Shown in pieces: positions 7,432 through 14,906 of a stretch of DNA of 20,016 nt. The position numbers and the translations under genes are program-made. The stretch's first letter is position 1. Each line of letters begins with the position of its first letter. The DNA is taken from positions 1 to 20,016 of the forward strand of contig CAYWTM010000059.1 of the NCBI GenBank assembly GCA_964460185.1, written 5' to 3'. The notes beneath the pieces are model-generated. The model worked only from the letters and a program-made list of their open reading frames with translations. It made no database searches and had not been told where the DNA came from. This DNA is from JAVJPJ01 sp040217295 (GTDB lineage: Bacteria; Pseudomonadota; Alphaproteobacteria; Rhodobacterales; Rhodobacteraceae).

Positions 7432-8928
7432 ATGTCGCTAACCAAAGACCAGGCCCATTCCCGCGCCGCTGCATTGACCATCGAAACCCGCGCTTTCATC
7501 GACGGTGCCTTTTGCGGGGCTTCGGATGGCGGGACGTTCACCAATGTGAACCCGGCAACGGGCCAAATCCTGTGTGCCGTTACCCATTGCACGGCAGCGG
7601 ACGTGGATCGCGCCGTCGAAAGCGCCCGCGCGAGGTTCAATGACGGTGTCTGGTCGCGCGCCGCGCCCGAGGATCGCAAGGAGGTCATGCTGAGGCTTGC
7701 CGCCCTGATCCGCGAGCACGCCCAGGATCTGGCTGTTCTGGAAAGCCTCGACAGCGGGAAGACGATCACCGACTGCCTGCATGAAATCGGCACCGAGGTG
7801 GCAAATTTCTTCCAGTGGTATGGCGAACTGGCCGACAAGAGCTTTGGCAAGATCGCCCCCACGGGCGAGGACGCGCTGGCCTTGATCGTCAAGGAACCGG
7901 CAGGCGTTGTCGGGTTGGTGTTGCCATGGAACTTCCCTTTGTTGATGGCCGCGTGGAAGCTGGCGCCAGCACTGGCGGCAGGCTGTTCGTGTCTGGTCAA
8001 ACCGGCGGAACAGACGCCGCTAAGCATCTTGCGGCTGGCCGCACTGGCGCAAGAGGCCGGGGTGCCGGACGGGGTGCTGAACGTATTGCCGGGAATGGGC
8101 GAGACAACGGGGCAGGCCATCGGGCGACACGGCGATATCGACATCGTCTCTTTCACCGGCTCGACCGAAGTGGGCGGCTATTTCCTGCGTTATGCAGGGG
8201 AAAGCAACCTCAAGGTCATCGGGCTGGAGATGGGCGGTAAAAGCCCGTTCATCGTGCTCGATGATGCGGACCTCAGCGACGATCTGATCGAGCATGCGGT
8301 AAATTCCGCCTTCTGGAATGGCGGGCAGAACTGTTCGGCCAACATGCGCCAGATCGTCGATGCCGGCGTGGCCGAGGCATATCTGGACAAGGTGACGGCG
8401 CGCGCCGCGGCCTACAAGGTGGGCGACCCGCTGGACCCCGACACCGATATCGGCGCGATGGTAACGGCTGAACATATGGCCCGCGTAACGGGTTATATCG
8501 ACAAGGGGTTGGCCGAAGGTGCGCTCAAAACCACGGGCGGCGCACGCGACGGGGCGGGGTTCTTCGTGGAACCCACGGTGTTTGCCGGGCTCACCCCGAA
8601 CATGACAATCGCGCGGGAAGAGATCTTTGGCCCTGTTCTTGGGATCTTGCCGGTGGCAAGCATGGACGAGGCTCTGCAACTGGCCGCCGACAGCGACTAT
8701 GGCCTTCACGCCACCGTATTCACCCGCGACATCGACCGCGCGCTGCATATGGCGCGGCGTCTGCCCTGCGGCACGGTTTCCGTGAACGGGTTTTCCGAAG
8801 GGGACATCAAGACGCCTTTCGGCGGCTACAAGCGGTCCGGGTCGCTGGCGCGCGATAATGGCGTCGAGGCGATGGAGCAGTACCTTCAGACCAAGACGAT
8901 CTGGATTTGCCAGGGAGCACCTGGATGA
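7432..8928 (+). CDS. Aldehyde dehydrogenase (NAD(P)+), PuuC/betaine-aldehyde-dehydrogenase-like
   Basis: 498-residue aldehyde dehydrogenase of the classical superfamily length. Visible are the substrate-side segment PWNFPLLMAAWKLAPALAAG, the cofactor motif FTGSTEVGGYF, the general base E266 in LEMGGKSP, the catalytic cysteine C301 in GGQNCSAN, and EEIFGPVLG near the end. It resembles the group oxidising gamma-aminobutyraldehyde-type and betaine-type aldehydes, but similarity alone does not give the substrate. CGGAG precedes the ATG. It overlaps the next gene (ATGATG junction), so it is part of the operon. As the operon has two aldehyde dehydrogenases of different subfamilies, this one probably handles an upstream intermediate. 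Confidence 0.94.
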   Translation: MSLTKDQAHSRAAALTIETRAFIDGAFCGASDGGTFTNVNPATGQILCAVTHCTAADVDRAVESARARFNDGVWSRAAPEDRKEVMLRLAALIREHAQDLAVLESLDSGKTITDCLHEIGTEVANFFQWYGELADKSFGKIAPTGEDALALIVKEPAGVVGLVLPWNFPLLMAAWKLAPALAAGCSCLVKPAEQTPLSILRLAALAQEAGVPDGVLNVLPGMGETTGQAIGRHGDIDIVSFTGSTEVGGYFLRYAGESNLKVIGLEMGGKSPFIVLDDADLSDDLIEHAVNSAFWNGGQNCSANMRQIVDAGVAEAYLDKVTARAAAYKVGDPLDPDTDIGAMVTAEHMARVTGYIDKGLAEGALKTTGGARDGAGFFVEPTVFAGLTPNMTIAREEIFGPVLGILPVASMDEALQLAADSDYGLHATVFTRDIDRALHMARRLPCGTVSVNGFSEGDIKTPFGGYKRSGSLARDNGVEAMEQYLQTKTIWICQGAPG

Positions 8929-9830
8929 TGCGCATTGCGCTCTGCTTTGATCTGAAAGGGGCGCAGATTGCCCGCTTGCGTGCGGGGATCGGTGACGCGG
9001 AACTGCAAGAGACGGGCGACCTTGAGGGCTGTCAGATCGCCTTTGGCAACCCACCGCCCGAGACGTTGGCCAATGCAGGGACCCTGACCTGGGTCCAGCT
9101 GGAATCCGTGGGGTTCGGGGAATACGCGGATCTGGACTGGCCCTTGCTTGGCCAACGCCTGACCCTAACCAACCTGGCCGGGTTTTTCGCCGACCCCGTT
9201 GCTGAAACCGCGCTTGCGGGGCTGCTGGCCTTGGGACGCGGGGTGGATCGGCTGGTGCGGCTGCAAGCCAGCCGGACATGGGAAGGCGACCCGATCCGCA
9301 CGCGGCTGCGCCTGATGAAAGGCGCGCGGGTGGTGATGCTGGGCCATGGTGCGATCAACCGTCGGTTGGCAGAACTGCTGGCCCCCTTCGGTTGCCACAT
9401 CGCCGCATTGACCAGTGCCACCACGACAGCCGATCTCGACGCCCTTCTCCCCAGGGCCGATGTTCTGGTGGCCACGGTTCCCGACACGCCATCCACGCGC
9501 GGATTGCTGTCGGCGGAGCGGTTGGCGCTGCTGCCGCCCCACGCGGTTCTGGCCAATCTGGGGCGCGGGTCGCTGCTGGATGAACCGGCGCTGGCTGACG
9601 CGCTGGTTGAGGGCCGACTTGCGGGGGCCGTTCTGGACGTGACCCAGGACGAACCCCTGCCGCCCGATCACCCGTTCTGGACCTGTCCCAACATCCTTTT
9701 GACCCAGCACAGCGGCGGCGGAACCGCCGATGAACTGGATCGCAAGATCGATGCCTTCCTGGCCAATCTCGCCCGCTATCGGGCGGGTCAGCCCTTGCAG
9801 GGCGTGGTCGACATGACCCGAGGTTACTGA
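8925..9830 (+). CDS. D-2-hydroxyacid dehydrogenase (NAD(P)-dependent)
   Basis: About 301 residues, D-isomer-specific 2-hydroxyacid dehydrogenase family, which interconverts D-2-hydroxy acids and 2-oxo acids. The nucleotide-binding glycine motif is GHGAIN (140-145). The catalytic triad is in place: R214 in NLGRGS, E243 in QDEPLP and H262 in TQHSGG. The N-terminal lid domain (1-90) is short and poorly conserved. ATG 8925 is preceded by AGGGAG at 8 bases and overlaps the stop of the aldehyde dehydrogenase; an in-frame TTG at 8907 is less likely. Its stop shares a base with the next start (TGATG). In the operon it could process a hydroxy or keto acid intermediate or the keto product of the enolase-superfamily enzyme. 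Confidence 0.92.
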   Translation: MMRIALCFDLKGAQIARLRAGIGDAELQETGDLEGCQIAFGNPPPETLANAGTLTWVQLESVGFGEYADLDWPLLGQRLTLTNLAGFFADPVAETALAGLLALGRGVDRLVRLQASRTWEGDPIRTRLRLMKGARVVMLGHGAINRRLAELLAPFGCHIAALTSATTTADLDALLPRADVLVATVPDTPSTRGLLSAERLALLPPHAVLANLGRGSLLDEPALADALVEGRLAGAVLDVTQDEPLPPDHPFWTCPNILLTQHSGGGTADELDRKIDAFLANLARYRAGQPLQGVVDMTRGY

Positions 9831-11050
9831 TGCCCAATATCAACAATATCCGCTGCGTTCTGCTCAGCTCTCCCTATGCCGATGCAGAGGACCCCGAAAT
9901 CAAGGAATGCTTCCCCAACGGCCCCAAGCGCACCATCGGCATGGTCGAGGTGACGCTGGACAATGGCGTGACCGGCTTGGGAGAGGGCTATTTGGCCGTC
10001 TTCGCGCCCAAGGTGTTCGAGGCTATCGTTGACCTGTGCCGCCCGCAGGTGATGGGCAGGGACGGGTTCGACATTGCGGGCCGAGTGCGAGACCTGCGAT
10101 CCTTGTGCGATTACTGGTCGCTGCAGGGGGCGGCGCGGCACGTCATCGCCGCGTTCGAGATCGCGTTGCAAGACGCCAAGGGCAAGAGCCTCGGAGTGCC
10201 CGTCTACGACCTGCTCGGCGGACCAATGGCGGACTCGATCCCGATCTACGGCTCGGGCGGGTGCTGTGACGCGAAACACCAGTTCCTGCGCGAACTGGAC
10301 CTGCTCGAAAGCCTTGGCATCACCCGTTACAAGATCCGCGCGATCAAGACTGATATCCTGCGCACGGTCTGGGTGCTGGAAGAGTCCGGCAAGCGTGGCA
10401 TCCAGGTGGGGGTCGACATGTGCCAGAACCTCGCCGATCCCCCGCAAGAGGTGGAGGACGTTGTAGACTACGTCGAGGCGGTTCATGCCCTGACCGATCA
10501 GCGGATGATCTTCGTGGAAGAGGCCATTGGCCCCGACGCGCCGGAAGGCTTTCGCGCATTGCGCGGGCGGATCGACGTGCCCGTTTGCGGCGGCGAAATC
10601 ATCACCACGCCAAAGGAAATGATCGAACGGATCAATAGCGACGTCTACGATTTCGTACAGCCCGACGCTTCTGTCATGGGCGGAATTTCCGCCGTGATGG
10701 ACGTGTTTGAGGCCGCGAAGGCCAAGGGCACGGATGTTGTCGTTCACGCCTGGGGCGGAGCGGCGGCGATCATGGCCAGCTACCACGCGGCCTTTGCGGC
10801 GGGGGGCAAGCTGGTGGAATACCCGATGCTCGACTTCCCGCTCGGGGCCGAGATGATCGGCGACCAGGGCCGGATCGTGGACGGGCAGCTTTTGCGGCCC
10901 ACGGCGCCAGGGTTGGGCCTGACCCTGACGCCAGAGATGGAGGCGCGATATCCCTTCGATGAAACCGCGGTCTATTCCTGCGCGCTGATCGACTTTGGCC
11001 CGCCGCCTGACAGGTACTGGATGCGCGACAACTCGGGGGAGGGCGAATGA
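9830..11050 (+). CDS. Enolase-superfamily enzyme (mandelate racemase/muconate lactonizing family)
   Basis: 406 residues, a typical length. The N-terminal capping domain (about 1-125) ends at LQDAKGKSLGVPVYDLLGG, a hallmark of the family. In the barrel, the metal ligands are D196 (VGVDMCQN), an acid in FVEEAIG (E230/E231) and E256 (CGGEII). The base pair on one face is K168-x-R170 (YKIRAIK) and the other face has a D279-H306 dyad (QPDAS, VHAWGG). Such enzymes abstract the alpha-proton of a carboxylate and then dehydrate, racemise or cycloisomerise. K-x-R instead of K-x-K leaves the reaction open. Followed by DHDPS-family and KGSA-type dehydrogenase functions, an acid-sugar-like dehydratase producing a 2-keto-3-deoxy acid is plausible; racemase of an amino acid betaine is an alternative. 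Confidence 0.92.
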   Translation: MPNINNIRCVLLSSPYADAEDPEIKECFPNGPKRTIGMVEVTLDNGVTGLGEGYLAVFAPKVFEAIVDLCRPQVMGRDGFDIAGRVRDLRSLCDYWSLQGAARHVIAAFEIALQDAKGKSLGVPVYDLLGGPMADSIPIYGSGGCCDAKHQFLRELDLLESLGITRYKIRAIKTDILRTVWVLEESGKRGIQVGVDMCQNLADPPQEVEDVVDYVEAVHALTDQRMIFVEEAIGPDAPEGFRALRGRIDVPVCGGEIITTPKEMIERINSDVYDFVQPDASVMGGISAVMDVFEAAKAKGTDVVVHAWGGAAAIMASYHAAFAAGGKLVEYPMLDFPLGAEMIGDQGRIVDGQLLRPTAPGLGLTLTPEMEARYPFDETAVYSCALIDFGPPPDRYWMRDNSGEGE

Positions 11051-12549
11051 TCGGCAAGCACTATATCGCGGGACAATGGACCGGCAGCGACAAGACCTTT
11101 CTGTCCGCCCCGGCGCATGGGCCATCGCAGGAATTCAGCGTCGGCACGCCCGATCTGGTCGAGATTGCCTGTTCCGCAGCCGAAGCCGCATTCGTCACCT
11201 ATGCGCGCACCAGCGCCAAAGCGCGCGCCGAGTTTCTGAATGCCATCGCCGATGAGATCGAGGTGCGGGCGGAGGAGATCACCGAAACCGGTAGCCGCGA
11301 AACCGGTCTGCCGGAGGCGCGATTGCAGGGCGAGCGCGGGCGCACCACAGGGCAGTTGCGCCTGTTCGCCGAGCATATCCTGAAGGGCGAGCATCTGGAC
11401 TTTCGACATGATCCGGCCATGCCTGACCGCCAGCCCCTGCCGCGCCCCGACCTGCGGATGATCCAGCGCCCGATTGGCCCCGTGGCCGTGTTCGGCGCGT
11501 CCAATTTCCCCTTGGCCTTCTCGGTGGCGGGGGGCGATACGGCCAGCGCCTTGGCGGCAGGGTGCCCCGTTGTCGTGAAAGGCCACAGCGCCCATCCCGG
11601 TACCAGCGAGATCGTGGCCCGCGCCATTGAAGCAGCCACCCTGGCATGCAACATGCCCACTGGCGTCTTTTCCTTGATCCAGGGGGGGCGCCGTGACGTG
11701 GGCATCGCGCTCGTCACCCACCCCCTGATCCGCGCGGTTGGTTTCACCGGTTCACTGACCGGGGGCAGGGCGCTCTTCGATCTGTGCGCCACGCGGCCCG
11801 ATCCGATCCCGTTTTTCGGAGAGCTTGGATCGGTCAATCCGATGTTCATCCTGTCCGGTGCCCTCTCCGCACGATCCCGAGACATTGCGAGGGGCTGGGC
11901 CGCCTCGCTGACCATGGGGGCCGGGCAGTTCTGCACCAATCCCGGCGTCGCGATCGTTCCGGCCGGGGCCGAATCCACGGCCTTTGCCAAGGCGGCCAGT
12001 CAGGCCCTGTCAGCGACAAAGGCGCAAGTGATGCTGACCGACGGCATCGCACAAGCCTATCACGACGGGTGCGACCGGATCGGGCAGGGCGAAGGGGTGC
12101 AAGGGCTCTTGGTATCCTCCCGCCAGCCCCGAGAGGCAGCCCCCTGCCTCTATCGCACGACAGGCGCTGCGTTTCTTGCCAATCCCAGCTTGCAACACGA
12201 GGTCTTCGGCCCGCTTGGCCTGATCGTCGAGGTGGACGGGGTGCAGCAGATGAAACAGATCGCGGCGCAGCTGGAGGGGCAACTGACTTGCACCCTGCAC
12301 ATGGATGACTGCGATACGGACACGGCCCGCGCGCTGCTGCCCATTCTGGAGCGAAAGGCCGGGCGCATCTTGTTCAATGGCTTTCCGACGGGCGTCGAGG
12401 TTTGTGATGCGATGGTTCATGGCGGGCCTTACCCGGCCTCAACGAACTTTGGCCACACATCGGTTGGCACTCTTTCGATTCGCCGCTGGCTCTGTCCGGT
12501 TTGCTATCAGGACCTGCCCGAAACGCTGAGGCCGGACCTCACGGGGTGA
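11047..12549 (+). CDS. Aldehyde dehydrogenase (NADP+), 2-oxoglutarate semialdehyde dehydrogenase type
   Basis: 500 residues. The features RPIGPVAVFGASNFPLAFSV, ASALAAGCPVVVKGHSAHPGTS and VGFTGSLTGGRALFDL belong to the aldehyde dehydrogenase subgroup that includes 2-oxoglutarate semialdehyde dehydrogenases (KGSADH types II/III of glucarate and hydroxyproline catabolism). The general base is E259 (FGELGSVNP) and the catalytic cysteine C296 (GQFCTNPG). It would convert 2-oxoglutarate semialdehyde, the expected product of a DHDPS-family dehydratase or deaminase, to 2-oxoglutarate for the TCA cycle. The start overlaps the enolase-family stop (ATGA). Last gene of the operon; a strong hairpin follows. 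Other aldehydes are possible. Confidence 0.92.
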   Translation: MIGKHYIAGQWTGSDKTFLSAPAHGPSQEFSVGTPDLVEIACSAAEAAFVTYARTSAKARAEFLNAIADEIEVRAEEITETGSRETGLPEARLQGERGRTTGQLRLFAEHILKGEHLDFRHDPAMPDRQPLPRPDLRMIQRPIGPVAVFGASNFPLAFSVAGGDTASALAAGCPVVVKGHSAHPGTSEIVARAIEAATLACNMPTGVFSLIQGGRRDVGIALVTHPLIRAVGFTGSLTGGRALFDLCATRPDPIPFFGELGSVNPMFILSGALSARSRDIARGWAASLTMGAGQFCTNPGVAIVPAGAESTAFAKAASQALSATKAQVMLTDGIAQAYHDGCDRIGQGEGVQGLLVSSRQPREAAPCLYRTTGAAFLANPSLQHEVFGPLGLIVEVDGVQQMKQIAAQLEGQLTCTLHMDDCDTDTARALLPILERKAGRILFNGFPTGVEVCDAMVHGGPYPASTNFGHTSVGTLSIRRWLCPVCYQDLPETLRPDLTG

Positions 12550-12694
12550 ACCTCCTGCCGGGGGGCGTCGCTGGTTTCAAGCCGGCAATGGGGTGGTGGA
12601 ACATCTCGCCCTGATCGGCGACATGTTCGCCCATCGGCTGCCGCATCCGTCCCCGGACGCCCCATGCGCGGGCCATGCGCGACCCGGCGCAATG

Positions 12695-12730
12695 AAACCG
12701 GCCCCGATGTTCAACCATCGGGGCCGGTTT
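12695..12730. terminator. Bidirectional intrinsic terminator hairpin
   Basis: A perfect 15-bp inverted repeat (arm AAACCGGCCCCGATG) around a 6-base loop (TTCAAC). The A run of one arm and T run of the other make it usable in both directions. It lies 146 bases after the operon stop at 12549 and 19 bases beyond the stop of the convergent transporter gene (12749), so it probably mainly ends the latter. No other feature was seen in 12550-12748. Confidence 0.85.
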
Positions 12731-12748
12731 GCAGGTCTGTGCCGGGGA

Positions 12749-14431
12749 CTACTCTGCCGGGGCCGCTGCCTCGGCAATATCCTCGTGTGTCGTTGGCAAG
12801 CCATGGCTGAGGCGTCGCCCATCGCGGTAGATCGCCTTGATAAGCGCCAGACCCATCAGCACCATCACTACGCTGAATGGCAGCGCCCCGATCACCATGG
12901 CGGTCTGGATCGCGCCCAATCCCCCCGCAATGATCAGGCCCCCGACGACAAGCGCCAGAGCTGCGCCCCAGAACAAGATGTGCGGACGCGCTTTCGGTCC
13001 CTCGTCGCCGGCCGCGTTGATCGTATTGATGATCAGGACCGCGCTGTCTGCCGAGGTGACGAGATAGGTCAGCAGCAAGATCACGACGATCACCGACATG
13101 ATATAGGCCAGACCACCGTCAAGGATGACCGCCAGCATCGCGAACAGCTGATCGGATTGGCCCGCCCCTGTGATGGCGCCGTTGGCGTTGCCGTTCAGTT
13201 CCAGATCAATCGCGGTGCCTCCGACAAGTGCGAACCAGACGAAACACATGAGCGCGGGGATGATCATCGCGCCCAGGACATATTCGCGGATCGTGCGGCC
13301 CTTGGAGATCCGCGCAAGGAACACGCCCACAAAGGGCGCAAAGGCAATCCACCAGGCCCAATAGAAGATGGTCCAACCGCCTTGCCAGCCGGACAGCGCG
13401 TCGCCTGTCTCCGTGCCATCCGCAGACCAGACGGTGAAAATGTTGCCCGGAATGGAAACCACATAATCGAAGATGCCAAGCACCAGGGCCTGCAACCCGA
13501 AGAAGGTCGAACCGAACACCAGGAAAAAGGCCAGGATGAAAAAGCTCAGCCCCATGTTGATGTTCGACAGCCACTTGATCCCCTTGCCAACACCCGACAG
13601 CGCCGACAGCGTCGAGGCCCCCATGATCACAAGCAGCGCGGCGATGATCCCCATGGTCGACGAGCTTTGCGTGCCATCGGCAGCGGTCGTGTACAGCCAA
13701 TCGCCAACGCCGATCCTGGACAGGCCGGCGATGAACTGCTCCACCCCGAAGCCGAGCGTTTGGGCGACGCCCAGCACGGTCGCGACGACGGCAACCACAT
13801 CCACCGTATGACCCACGGGTCCCGACAGCTTCTTGCCGAAAATCGGTGTCAGCGCAGAGCGGATCGTCAGCGGCAAGCCACGGCGATACGAGAAATAGCC
13901 CAGGGCCAGCCCGACGATCGCGTAGGAGGCCCAGGCGGCCAACCCCCAATGGGTGAAGGACCAAATATAGGCATCGCGGACGTTTCCGGCCGTGCTGCCC
14001 TCGGTCAGACCCTGAATGGTCGCGGGGTTGGTGGCAAAATGATACATCGGTTCGGCGGTTGCGAAGGTCAGCATCCCGATGCCGATCCCGGCTCCGAACA
14101 TCATCGAGAACCATGAGAAGTTCGAGAATTCCGGTCGGTCGTCGGCCAGCCCAAGCCGCAGCTTGCCTGCCGTTGGCCAAAGCGCCAGCGCGAAGCACAA
14201 GATGACGAAGAACGCCATCACGTAGACATACCAATAGCTGAACGTCGCAAGGATCACGCTGTTCATCGCGCCCAGCACCGACGCGGCCTGATCCGGAAAG
14301 GCGATCGCCCACAAAATGAGACCGCCAACCACGATTTTTGCGGTGATCGTGACGTCCTTCGTGAACCCCCGGTAGAAGCCCGAGGCAGAGACCTTGATTG
14401 GCAAGTTCGTGACGGGTGGTTTTACGGGCAT
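12749..14431 (-). CDS. BCCT-family transporter (betaine/choline/carnitine type)
   Basis: 560-residue integral membrane protein with about 12 hydrophobic segments. It has two family hallmarks: GIGMLTFATAEPMYHF near residue 115 and WTIFYWAWWIAFAPFVGVFLARISKGRTIRE in the second half, the BCCT signature (YWAWWIAFAPFVG). BCCT carriers import quaternary ammonium compounds or related zwitterions by Na+ or H+ symport or by exchange; which ligand cannot be read here. AAAGGGA lies 6 bases before the ATG at 14431. The C-terminal tail is short, without the long osmosensory extension of BetP, suggesting nutrient uptake rather than osmotic control. It is convergent with the catabolic operon and may supply a related substrate, but this link is only positional. 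Confidence 0.95.
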   Translation of the reverse strand: MPVKPPVTNLPIKVSASGFYRGFTKDVTITAKIVVGGLILWAIAFPDQAASVLGAMNSVILATFSYWYVYVMAFFVILCFALALWPTAGKLRLGLADDRPEFSNFSWFSMMFGAGIGIGMLTFATAEPMYHFATNPATIQGLTEGSTAGNVRDAYIWSFTHWGLAAWASYAIVGLALGYFSYRRGLPLTIRSALTPIFGKKLSGPVGHTVDVVAVVATVLGVAQTLGFGVEQFIAGLSRIGVGDWLYTTAADGTQSSSTMGIIAALLVIMGASTLSALSGVGKGIKWLSNINMGLSFFILAFFLVFGSTFFGLQALVLGIFDYVVSIPGNIFTVWSADGTETGDALSGWQGGWTIFYWAWWIAFAPFVGVFLARISKGRTIREYVLGAMIIPALMCFVWFALVGGTAIDLELNGNANGAITGAGQSDQLFAMLAVILDGGLAYIMSVIVVILLLTYLVTSADSAVLIINTINAAGDEGPKARPHILFWGAALALVVGGLIIAGGLGAIQTAMVIGALPFSVVMVLMGLALIKAIYRDGRRLSHGLPTTHEDIAEAAAPAE

Positions 14432-14906
14432 CGTGTTCCCTTTCCGTTTGCAGATCTTTACCGTGACATCCCTCGCGAATGCCCCGAACCGCCTGCTGTA
14501 AAGACATTCTAATGCAAAAACGCCAATAAATACAGGGGTGGGGGCGACGGCTGGATGTTTCGGGGCTGACTGCTGGGGAAATGGCAGGTCTTTGCCGGGG
14601 GGCTCGAAACGTCTTTGCGCCAGGCCTGCAATGGGCGCGCAGGGTTCGGATCAGCGCCGGATATTCGCGGGTCCGACCGGACGTTCGGAGCGCTCCGCGC
14701 GCAGCCGAATCCTGTTTCGTTTTCCGGTTTTCGGTCCGTGCTGGTCGCGCAGGCGGTCCCCATTCCGGTCGCGGCGCAGGTCTTCGGTCTTGCATTCCCC
14801 GGCCCGGACGGCGAGCAATGGGCGAAACGTTTTATCGGGCGGGCGCCGGACGGCGTGGTGGGCGCATTTTGCCTTACGCACTTCAGGTTTTTGATTGGAT
14901 GATGAC
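14432..14906. other. Divergent intergenic region, no gene supported
   Basis: 475 bases between the BCCT gene (-) and the gamma-glutamyltransferase-like gene (+). About 100 bases next to the BCCT gene include an A+T-rich stretch (14500-14535) where a promoter for it is likely. The remainder is GC-rich and open in several frames on both strands, but none of the reading frames has a recognisable domain, a ribosome site or consistent codon structure. It may hold promoters for both genes or the remains of a lost gene; I cannot support either. Confidence 0.45.

Noticed and set aside
6876..8156. 426-codon minus-strand frame across the permease and aldehyde dehydrogenase genes
   Set aside because: It spans a gene boundary on the other strand and shows no motif; GC-driven shadow.
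12593..14116. 507-codon plus-strand frame opposite the BCCT transporter
   Set aside because: Its translation is a charged, His/Arg/Asp-rich string with no recognisable fold, while the opposite strand encodes an unmistakable BCCT carrier.
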